Source: Isoetes taiwanensis (lineage: Eukaryota > Streptophyta > Lycopodiopsida > Isoetales > Isoetaceae). Taken from it: a stretch of 64,000 bases of DNA. Every line of letters starts with the position of its first letter. Position 1 is the first letter of the stretch. The DNA lies in the NCBI GenBank assembly GCA_021234155.1, contig JAJEKV010000041.1:9941018-10005017 (forward strand), written 5' to 3'. Positions 24,001 through 33,457 of this stretch are shown in pieces. The notes below the pieces were generated by a model that worked only from the letters and a program-made list of their open reading frames with translations, did no database searches and had not been told where the DNA came from. Made by a program: the position numbers and the translations under genes.

Positions 24001-24922
24001 CGACCTCGAGAGAAAGGAGGTCATTGAGGAATGCATTGATAGGAAAAGCCTCTAGCCCCATATATGCTTTGATAGGAGGAATCGGCCTTCACGCCCATAT
24101 ACGAGAAGGACCTATCCTCCACGTTGGGCAACTAAAGGTGTAGGCATGAGCCGCATATAGGCATTATAGGTATTTGTCTCCTCGGCCACGATGGAAGAAT
24201 CATCCTCTTCCTACGCTGGGAGATTAGCCATGCATTCATGTAGATAGGTGGGGTGGTCACCATATAACCAAAATTTTATTAATAATTAAATGGTAATAAC
24301 GTAGTGTTGACCTGCGCAGCCAATAAGAGCCCGGAGGGCCACGAGGTCGAATCCATTTAAGACATGCAACACAAATCTCGTTATAACGTGTTGCAAGGGA
24401 TGAAGAGTACCTTAGAAGTGTAAATTTTGTATGAAATTGATAAACTTTGATAAACTTAAATGTTGTATTAAGTAAGGTTAATAATTACCTTGCGTGGATT
24501 AAGTTATGAAATCATAAGTTAATTGGATAATGAAATAGTACAGTAATGTCTTAAACATTACCTTAGAGTAATTCTAATAATTAAGATAGTAAGTATGTAA
24601 TTATAGATATTGTAAAATTAATACTGAGATTTTAAAGGCGAAGACTTGCAACACAAATTTTGTTGGAATGTGTTGCAAGGAATGAAGAGTACCTTAAATA
24701 ATAATTGTATATGAAAGTGTTAAATTGTGATAAACTAAATGTTGTGATAACGGAAACTAATAAGTACCTTGTTTTAATAGAAGTTACGAATTGACAAGTT
24801 ATTTGATAATATAATGGCGTAATAATGAATTAAAAATATTACCTTAAGGTAATCTTAATAAATGTGTAAGTATTCTAGTAGTATATCGTATGCATCAGGT
24901 TGATTGCAGGTTAGGAAGATTC
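18083..24922 (+). other. LARD-B interior, no coding capacity
   Basis: This 6.8-kb segment aligns nearly end to end with 39449-46335 of LARD-C, but stops lie in all frames. Several blocks (18456-18770, 19030-19860, 20310-20620, 21360-21600, 22060-22280) keep moderately long frames in both copies, yet their frames and lengths differ between copies. I recognise no domain. The last 2.5 kb is AT-rich. Conservation without ORFs suggests spread of an already non-coding master copy. Confidence 0.6.
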
Positions 24923-24965
24923 CAAGGTGGGGAGACCCACGATGCTGCGGACAGCATCATCTCAA

Positions 24966-24976
24966 GGTGGGGAGAA
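24966..24976 (+). promoter_or_regulatory. polypurine tract of LARD-B
   Basis: GGTGGGGAGAA lies directly before the 3' LTR start TGTGACG. It is where plus-strand synthesis would be primed. A second similar tract, 'aaggtggggaga', lies about 45 bp upstream at 24923-24934, and LARD-C has the same pair. Confidence 0.8.
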
Positions 24977-26458
24977 TGTGACGTTCCAGTACGATATACG
25001 GTCTCAAGACGATATCGCATCGCAAGGCTGGCCACGCTGCGACATGCCGCCCGGCCGACGCCCGACGATACCCAAGCAAGGACGCCCTAGGGGGCAACTT
25101 GCAATGGTGCGCACACTTAGAAATGCACGCACTTTTAGACCTTTAACCCATTAAAGGTAGACCAAGGGTCATGGAAACCCTAAACCTAACTGATAGCCTA
25201 CATAAGGCACCAAACCCTAACTTTCCCTTTTCACCCACGCACCTTCCGAAATTCCTCGGGCCACCGAGGAGTCAATTCCAACTCCCACGACCGGTCCGGC
25301 GCCCCGCTTGTCGATCGTCCCTCCGGACCGCATTTCGGGCGCGTAACGTAGACATGGACGCCTTCGGATCGAGAGGAGTGAACCAGGGATCAGGTATTTG
25401 GTCGATCAAATAGCATAAACCTTACTTCAGCCTTCGAATCAGTAGGTTTAGCCTATTAGATCACCCCTAGCAGCCAAGTAGATCCCAAGATTGACCTAAC
25501 TAAAGAACCTAACTCTATGAGATAGATTAGTTCTTTATTATTTATTATGTTGATATGATGGACGGATGGATTCTGTGAACTCATTGTATTGGGAAGGGGG
25601 GTAGAGACTTAAAGCTTAGTAGATGATGCTCCTAGTTAGTCCCTCTTAGTGCATTACTAGAATTCGGCCTGTGTACAAGAACCCCACCTGGTTGTGGGTG
25701 AAGGGGCCGACCGGCTTAGAATGAGGTTAGTTCTCGACCCTTGACCGATCCCTCCGGTGTGTAAGGCCTACCGGGATCGAGTGACTAGGTCTAATGGCTT
25801 GCCACCGAGTGTGGGTAAGGCATGGGCTCGACACCCTGGGGTGGAGTTCACCTTCCAGTGGGTTAAGTCGAATAAGGGCAAGGGCCCTCTAGTCACCTCG
25901 GTCAAGCATGTAGATCTGACGGAGGGAGTGATCCCTACCCGCCCCATCGGGGACCGGGAGATGTAACCCGGAATAGCCCCTTTGGCTATGCACCCGGGAG
26001 CCTCTGATCAGTCCCAACACTTTTCAACCTACTCGCAAAGTGTGCACAGGAGGGGCGGATGGAGTGGACAACCCAATGCCATGTTCTTATGCCGCCCCAA
26101 TCCATTGTCATGATTAAATGCGCAATGAACTCGAGGCCCAAGCTTGTCGGTCTATCCCCGTGGTTCGAGCCTTGGGTAGGAACTTCCTTTGTATTGTGCT
26201 GATCTTTGTCTATGCAGATATGTGGTGAGCCATCCTTTGAGATGGTCATGATGTGCTTTGATGTATATGTACTTACATATGTTTACGCTTCAGCAGACTA
26301 GGTAGGCCCCGAGGGGAGACAGGTAAATGACACCTTCATTCTTCCCACCGGATTGCAATTGATGTGTGGAGGGCCTTGTATCAGCGTGGAGCTGGTATAG
26401 GGGATGAACTCCTGTTTGTATACGATGAGTGCATCGTATACGAGTAGGGGACGTCACA
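24977..26458 (+). repeat. 3' LTR of LARD-B
   Basis: It aligns with the 5' LTR (15936-17430) and carries the same end hairpin at 26418-26441. Many of the differences from the 5' copy fall at CTG/CAG sites, for example 'gattctgtctgcaatg' against 'gattaaatgcgcaatg'. Confidence 0.92.
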
Positions 26459-26567
26459 CTCTCTCTAGCGCTTCTTTTGTTGTTCGATTTAGTGGCTAGT
26501 CCATTGGGATAGTAATTAAGAGACCTTGGGGGTCCATCATATGTCCTTATGGATGCTGCCAGAAAAT

Positions 26568-26668
<101 letters not shown>

Positions 26669-27004
26669 TTTTAGTGATTTAGATATTACACACAATGGTT
26701 TGATAAAAAAAAAAGAATCTCTCTTAAAAATCTTATCCTATTGTTTAAATTTGGTTTTTCCGGCACCCCAAAAACTTTTTAGATTTTTTTTTTAACTTGA
26801 TTTCCTATGGTTTGGAAGGTTTTGGCGGCCGGAAAATAATTCCGATTTGCCAAAAATCGGGAAAATTTCCTCAACTTTCATTTGGGTTTGACCCAATTTG
26901 ATTTCGTCCCTTCTCATCCGGCATGCATATGCCACGACCGCTGCTGCATGTTCAATCTAATGGCTTGCCCTGCATGAAATCGCTATGATTTTAGGGCATA
27001 GCTG

Positions 27005-27845
27005 ATGAAGGCTGAATTTTCCATATGGAAGATCTCGAGCTTGGTGTATCCAGATCCAAACAGTGCAGATGGACATCCAACCATAAAGATTAAACTTGAT
27101 ACGTTTCTGTGGCTTCGCAAGCTGCTACTTCTAGCAGTGATTTTTACCATTTCTTTTTCAATGGTCGCAGCTCTTTTTATGTCCCTCCCTAAAATCAGTA
27201 TACAAGAGATGGGTCACTGGAATTTGCATGCAGATATAAAGGACGAGGTTATTTTGAAATTTCCAAGAAATGTAGAGGATCTGAGAACAGTTAGACGTGC
27301 TCTGGATTCATATCAAAAGCACCATCATCGGCAGGTGCAAATTGGCATTTCAGTGCTTTATATCTTTCTCCAGACCTTCATGCTTCCTGGATCTATTTTC
27401 CTCAATATTCTGACAGGCTCATTCTATGGCTTTTTTGAGGCTTTGCTTCTGGTGACGGTAAGCATCTATTATTGTTTCTGCATGTTAGGCTATACTATGT
27501 TAGTTGCTTTGAATTTTTTATGCCCTGTGCCTGCTAGCCTAATTTTAGTAATATAAGACTGCTTCTCCTGCAGTAGACATAATTGTAGACACGAACTGCA
27601 AATATTCTGTCTCAGTAATATTGTAAATATATTGCAAATATTCTTTGTATACATTGTCAGTATTATTTATATTCTTTGTAACCAACTTGATTATAAAGAT
27701 GATGTGAGTCTTATTGTAGTTCTATATATGGAATCGAATTGTTGTTTCTCAAGCACTTAATATTGGCTCCATGCATGCAGGATACCAATGCAGCAAACTT
27801 CGACATGACTTATGTTTTGGCCAAGATGATCCTACAGCAATTTTA
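27005..27845 (+). pseudogene. fragment of VTT-domain (TMEM41/TVP38-like) membrane protein gene
   Basis: The 151-codon first exon starts at ATG 27005 and ends at a good splice donor, ACG|GTAAGC (27457/27458). It has a hydrophobic segment at residues ~36-60, then 'KFPRNVEDLR' (~82-91), and a second membrane stretch beginning 'YIFLQTFMLPGSIFLN', the hallmark start of the VTT domain. VTT proteins are ER/Golgi lipid scramblase-related membrane proteins. After a 323-bp intron with acceptor 'catgcag' (27780), a short exon reads 'TNAANFDMTYVLAKMI', resembling the next VTT segment, and then runs into RLT-like sequence. The rest of the domain is absent. This is a captured or truncated copy, not a working gene. 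Confidence 0.7.
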
Positions 27846-28600
27846 AGTTCTGTTCAATCTGAAAGGTCTCGGGCTGTTGTTAAGGCTGACATTCGCCTTC
27901 GTGCAGAGAAGTTGTATGTTATAAGGTCCATACCGCTTGGATTAGACAGGAGGCACAATCGTTATCTGGCAATTTATGGCGGTGGTGGTGGTCAGGATCC
28001 TGAGTTGGAAGAATTTACTTCCCGAATCCAAGATTGATTGACATTGGGAAGTCATAGACACTGAGCAAGTAAGTTTTTCTAATACTAAAGCAAAAAGGTC
28101 TCCTATGTTGTATCTATTCCACACATGTAGCTGATTGGGTTCTCTCTTTTTGTTAATGTGGCCACAGGCATTTGATGATTTAGTGTCATTATTGGATACT
28201 CGAGGAACAAGAGAAGCTCATCCGTTTTCTCGATTTAAAAGAAGTTGAAGCAGGGTTTAAAATGGGTATAAGATTGGCTTCAAGATTACTTTAACCCGAA
28301 CAAGTGCAATTGACTAGACATAACAAAGTGGCACGGTGAACTTTTTTGAAGAAAGGGATTTTGATTACAAGGAAATGGGGAGTTTATCTGTTTTTGGGGA
28401 TAGTACACATGAGCATTCTGGTGCAATAGTGGTTGAGCTTGGCAGGTCCGGAGTTGAACGCCAACGAGCTTTTGACGAGATACAAACAAATGGACAAATG
28501 GCTATGGAGTCGATTGTCCGAGATCGACATAACATTGAGGGCCATAAAATATGGCAAGAACACGGTGCAAGAGGTGTGGCTACTCATAACTTCAACAGGT
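27846..28600 (+). pseudogene. fragment of RLT-type (DDT/homeodomain family) chromatin protein gene
   Basis: 'ERSRAVVKADIRLRAEKLYV' followed by 'IRSIPLGLDRRHNRY' closely fits the conserved WSD/D-TOX block of plant RLT1/RLT2-like proteins, partners of ISWI remodellers. A frameshift follows, then 'HWEVIDTEQ' at a donor (GTAAGT, 28069). After an intron of about 100 bp, 'AFDDLVSLLDTRGTREAH' follows acceptor 'ccacag' (28167). Further on, 'VVELGRS' and, in another frame, 'LLTRYKQMDKWLWSR' and 'LRAIKYGKN' (28410-28560) match the next conserved block. Internal stops and shifts make it a pseudogene. It fuses to VTT sequence at about 27845. Confidence 0.7.
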
Positions 28601-28989
28601 GAGTCCCTTTTCAAGACCTGTCTTTTCAAGTTCGTGGTCTACAATTATCAATTTAGTTATCTTCACCATCGCTCCTTATCCATTAGATCAATGATTAAAT
28701 TCTCTATTATATGAATTTGTATTTTGCTTCCAAGCACTCGGAGAAATCCACGGCTTTGGTTGTGCTTACCGTGTTTGCATCTATCCTTCAAGAGCACATG
28801 AAATGCTTTTCATGCACTTCTCAGAGCTACCCTTCACCACCACACCAAAAAGGTCGGTGGTTGCTTCGAGAAGCGAAAATGATGCTCCTCCATTGCTTCA
28901 AAAATGTTCTTACTCCATTTTTTTCTAAGACATGGATTTCGTGCGCTCTATGTCTGGATGTTTACAATTTCAAGGTGCATTTGATCAAA

Positions 28990-30475
28990 GATGCCTGACA
29001 TTATTATTTTAATGTGCAGCTTGCACAATGTTTGCACGCAACATGAGGATCTGAAGATTCTTCCATGGTAAAGAGGCATATAGGCTCAAGATGTGTCAAC
29101 ATTTCAGCATTTCCGTTATCTCCTAAGCTTTAAGAAAGATATGGATTTCTAGAATGTAAATGTGTCCAATCTAGATGAGCTATTGATACATCATTTGATG
29201 GAATCAACTGTCAAATTATTATGCTGGAGTTTTCCATAGCAAGTCTTCACCCATGTTTCCATGTTGGCTATGCAACAAACTTGCAAGACACGCATTTGTT
29301 TTACGAGGGTTTCTATGATATGCAGGTCTTCATAGTTCATTATCATCTCTCGACAATCTTCCACCACATTAATCTCCTTACAATATTCTTCCATTGCAAG
29401 GGAGCATCTAAACTTGGTCATAAATGTTGCCTTGACTTCATTGTTTTATTGTGCAGCTTGAAGTGAACTATTACACATTTATTAATTTTATCACATGTAT
29501 ATGTACGGTGAAACATGTAATAGCTGAACTATTACACATTTATTCCTCACTGTTAAGTTTTATATTTTAGGTTTGCCTATGTAGAAGATTAAGACCTACA
29601 CTCCATTTGCCAGTTCGGCATGTATAATTAGGTTTGTATGGACAGCATATTTTGTATAGCATATTTCTTAATTAACAAGAAATGCAAATACCTCCTATTG
29701 CCCCAAAGATGGTCTTGATATTCTGGAAGCATGTGGACAATGGACATCTTTAGTAAATATTTCAAACAGTTGTAAATTTCAATTATAGCGGAAGTATTTG
29801 TCGTTGGTAATTGATATGGTCTCAAAGTCATTTTGAAAAACAACCATCATCAATCATCCCAATAGTCTGCAGACCAAGGGCCACGCCTTCCATGTCTGCA
29901 TATCTGAGGTTACTCTTCCATCATGGAGTCACACTTGACAAGTTTCAAGTAGCAAAACCAGAAGCTGTGGAAACACGAGGGCTAAGATTATAATTATGCA
30001 TCGTCAATATTGATAAGAGTGCATAATGTTAATATCTATGTATGCTGCATCACGCATGACCCAACCTTCAAAATCATAGTTCTTAGGTTCAAGATGTGTA
30101 GAAATTATTGCAAGTATTAAGCAACCTTCAAAACCATAGTCCTTAGCTTCAAGATGTGTAGATGAGGATGTTCTAAAAAATTCTAAAAAGTGCGTAGCAT
30201 TCTTCATAGCTTCTAAGAGCTAATAGTTCCATTTCACACAAATTGCACTTCCCCACTACTAACGCCCATTGCTTATTTTGTCCAATGTTGTAAATCAATC
30301 TCCTTATTGCAAAAGTAACAACTTTGGGATAAATCATTTGCCTTCTCAAGAGAAGCTCATAACTTAGAAATTGTATTCATTATAAAGCTTCTCTTATTAT
30401 GTTATTTGCACTTTTGTTTTTGTGTAGAGTGACATTAGCAACATGTCATCCCCAGCCTAGCATATTGTTCCTAAA
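28990..30475. other. right part of the Helitron-like element, no recognised gene
   Basis: Only short ORFs occur, such as 76 codons on minus at 29191-29421, which I do not recognise. The block 28745-28990 may be further captured exon sequence after the RLT fragment, but I could not support an identity. AT-rich sequence leads to the terminal hairpin. Confidence 0.4.
30062..30165 (+). repeat. tandem 60-bp duplication
   Basis: 'caaccttcaaaa.catagt.cttag.ttcaagatgtgtaga' occurs at 30062 and again at 30122 with three mismatches, inside the Helitron-like element. Confidence 0.8.
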
Positions 30476-30504
30476 GCCCGGCAACGCCGGGCACTGTTAC
30501 TAGT
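30476..30504 (+). other. Helitron 3' terminus: hairpin, CTAG, insertion T
   Basis: GCCCGGC-AAC-GCCGGGC is followed by ACTGTTA, CTAG and the host T. Stem, spacing and terminal CTRR all agree with plant Helitron ends. Confidence 0.75.
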
Positions 30505-31426
30505 TTTTGATTAAAACCTTTTTTTTCAACAAAAAAAATTGTAAAAATCATTTGCAAACGTAATCTCAAAGTAGATAAAGTTTATTTTTTATCCCTCAGG
30601 AAAGGAAAAGAAAAGACCACCTAGCATTCATTGACTATGCTGATAAAGGCTCCCAGAACTAACTATAGAGACCAAGCTGGTTTGCTTGGGCAAATTTGTT
30701 GAATTTGCTTGGGACAATCTGTAGCAAATTCCTTGCAGGTTCGGTGACAAGTTTGGCAGTAGATTCAGCAAGCAGCTAGATCGTAAATGAGCACAAATGC
30801 TTCAATTTCATAGTGGCTTCCTTTGTTGCTGTAGAATTTTGAAAGCTTTTATCCAAACACACACAAAGATTTTGATTGAACAAAACAAAAAAATTCAGAA
30901 CGAAAATGGAATTGTTGGCTTATGAACTCAATATACCCTAATATCCCCTAGTTCAAAAGAAGAAAAACAACCTATAATAGCTTGGAGTTTAACCCCTTTG
31001 ACATCGCAATAATCACTTCTACTTCTCTGGTAATACGTGATTTTTTAAAATGGTGGTTGGGTTGTAGAATTTTCCAAGCTCTTATAAAAATACACACAGA
31101 GATTTGATATAAAATATAACTATTCGGAACGGAAAAGGACATGCTGGTTTACGGCAAAGGAGTTAAGCTCCAAGTATCAAAATCTCTATCTACAGAGATT
31201 CTTTTGTGTATAGTAATCAGCGGATCCCCTTGTCCAAACCTAATTGCTGAGCCACAAACGTCAAACAAACTAGGAAAAAACGTCAGTGCATTCACTCAAA
31301 AAAATCCTTCGGGTTGTTGCAAGCTAATCCATCGGATTCGTTCAAACGAATCAGCTTGGTTGCGATAGTAAATTTCGAGAGCCAATAAAGTTGGGTATTC
31401 TTTGATGTCTTCCACCCCACTAAAAG
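30505..31426. other. intergenic, with a diverged direct repeat
   Basis: No gene is seen. The phrase 'tgtagaatttt..aagct.ttat' with downstream 'acacacaAagattt' occurs at 30831-30935 and again at 31063-31165, about 230 bp apart and diverged. The downstream copy is followed by a 75-codon ORF I do not recognise. Confidence 0.45.
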
Positions 31427-32593
31427 TTGCATTTCACAAAAACTGACCCATAAAGGATGCATTCTATGTGCCAAGTCACCATACACTTCATTCCATTACG
31501 CCAAATCACCATACACATCATCATTCTAATACTTCCATTTCCATGTTCAAAGTCCAAATTTATTCCAAAGCTTCAAGTTTGCACCCATAAGATGGTATAT
31601 CACCTTGCCACATCATCATTGTCACTGCCACATCACCATCCACATGTCACACACATCATCTCCACATCACTTGCAATTTTGACTAGAAAGAATTTTCCAA
31701 GCCCAAGTTGGTTGACACGTCATCATCACCATTTGCCATGTCATGATCACCTAGCCTTGTCATCACCTCCACATGCCACATCATTCATTCCCCAGGTCAT
31801 TCTTTGGACAAAAATTGAAAGTGCCTTTTTGCAAAAAAGATTCCAGAATCTTCTAGTCCAAAAAAAGATTCCCTTTGAAAAAAAGAAAATTGAAAAATGG
31901 CCTTATTTTGAGCCTAATATTTGCCTTCTAGGGAATCGTGCCATAGGCCTTGGGGTATAAAAAAATTTCCTATCTACCCCCCAGCCTATTTTCCTTTCCC
32001 AGCCAATCCCCCCATGCCACGTGGAACATCCGGACGTGTGGGGCGATTGAGGTACCGGATCCCACGTGGATATTGCACGCAATTATTATAAATACTGGAT
32101 TTTCTTTTCGTTATATACCTTGGTTGTCCAAACCTAATCAAGCCTGTGGGATATTTGCTCCGAGTTGCCAAGAACCCTAAATCTGGAAACTGCCAAGATC
32201 CATCCGATTCTCTCAAAACAACCATACAATCATGATCTTAAATGGCCGAATTACCCTGTATAATGCCAAGAATGCATCAGAGAAGCAAAAAGACAGAGAA
32301 TTGAATTGAATTAGCCAAGAACGCAACAGAACAGGGGAATTTCAAAAGGGGCTTTCGTGCACAGAAGAAATTGGAGGGCTTTGAGGCAAAGAAGAGATTC
32401 CCGGCTTTGTAGAAGGATCGGCTTGATGATCCTGAGCTTGATCCCGACCTCCAATGTTTACCTTTGATCTGGATTATTGACTTAATTCTCTGGATTGTTT
32501 GAATGTTTACCTATTTGACTCTGCGCCCAAGACCTTGAGCTTGGGATATGTATTGTTATCTCCTGAGTGTTTGATTCAATTGAAAATCCGACC
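31427..32593 (+). repeat. 5' LTR of gypsy-2
   Basis: It aligns closely with 53719-54899, from 'ttgcatttcacaaaa' to 'ttgaaaatccgacc'. It contains runs of CCACATCA-type sequence and a TATA-like 'attataaatac' (32086). A possible but weak Met-PBS, 'agttatcagagg', lies at 32645, so the true LTR end may be some 45 bp further right. Confidence 0.75.
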
Positions 32594-33457
32594 TTTGCTG
32601 CCATCTGTTTGTTTCACATTGAATCATATTCTCAAAAGAAAATAGTTATCAGAGGTTCTCTGTAGTATCTCACCCTGATCTTCAAACAGTTGTAGTGTGC
32701 CAGCTTAGTATATCTCTAGAGAAGGCAAATACTGAGTAGTTACCAAATCTAAATTATCAATGCTACATTGAGATGACATGTCTAAATCCAGTTGTTGGTA
32801 GCATCGGGTATTTGAGCATAGAAAAAAGCAATCACATCAGTGTTAGTCTTGCCTAATAACATATGTTGAACAAGGCAACATTAGACAAACACGCATTCCA
32901 TCATTAAAAAGTATTCTCTTTTAGAACTGTTCACACCTTGCAGTCTATAGCAAGAAGTCACCAAAAGGAAAAATTAGGATCCCTTTTGCAAAAGAGAAGT
33001 CTTGGCCTTGTTGTGCAGGTAAATCTAAGAAGAGTAAAGTTTGCAAATCTAGAAAATTCATTGCCAGCATCGAGTTGCAAATCCAAGCTCTCTGCCAGGG
33101 ACATTGACCTAAAATTGACTGGGTCAGGAATCAAAATTTGGCCTATCTGACCCTATCAGACCTGTCTGGATTTTTGCACCCTGTCAGTAAGAAGTGTTGA
33201 GTATCTCTAGGTGCGAAAATCATGTCTAAAATTTGAATAGTGAGCACATTATAGATTATTTTGTGAAGCAGACTTTTTGGCCTTTAGAGAAGCATGTTAC
33301 CAGTGAATTTTTAAGCATTATTTCTGGAATCTTTGCACTCAGAGTGGTTGCCTCAAGCAACCTGGAGGTTCTAAACCATTGAGGTTGAAGGTTTTGCCAG
33401 GAATACCTTCAACATTTTGGAGGTTCTACCGAGATCATTTTCCTGGAATTTGAACTC
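32594..33457 (+). other. gypsy-2 leader
   Basis: Untranslated sequence between the 5' LTR and the gag ATG. It carries only small ORFs (such as 70 codons at 32938-33150) without recognisable domains. Confidence 0.6.

Larger units (their letters stand above)
15936..26458 (+). mobile_element. LARD-B, complete non-coding LTR retrotransposon
   Basis: A 10.5-kb element has LTRs of 1495 and 1482 bp. The target duplication CTCTC lies at 15931-15935 and 26459-26463. LTR ends TGTGACGT/ACGTCACA are perfect 8-bp inverted repeats. There is an initiator-Met PBS one base after the 5' LTR and a purine-rich tract directly before the 3' LTR. The 7.5-kb interior has no gag, protease, RT or integrase motif on either strand, and no ORF above about 110 codons. 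That fits the LARD class (large retrotransposon derivative), which needs proteins in trans. The intact duplication and paired LTRs mark a genuine single insertion. Confidence 0.92.

Noticed and set aside
23846-24061. Small ORFs in the LARD 3' interior, present in several copies
   Set aside because: Frames are broken differently in LARD-A, B and C, so sequence identity reflects the repeat and not coding.
29191-29421. 76-codon minus-strand ORF in the Helitron-like element
   Set aside because: No recognisable motif, no splice context, and an equally long frame lies on the other strand.
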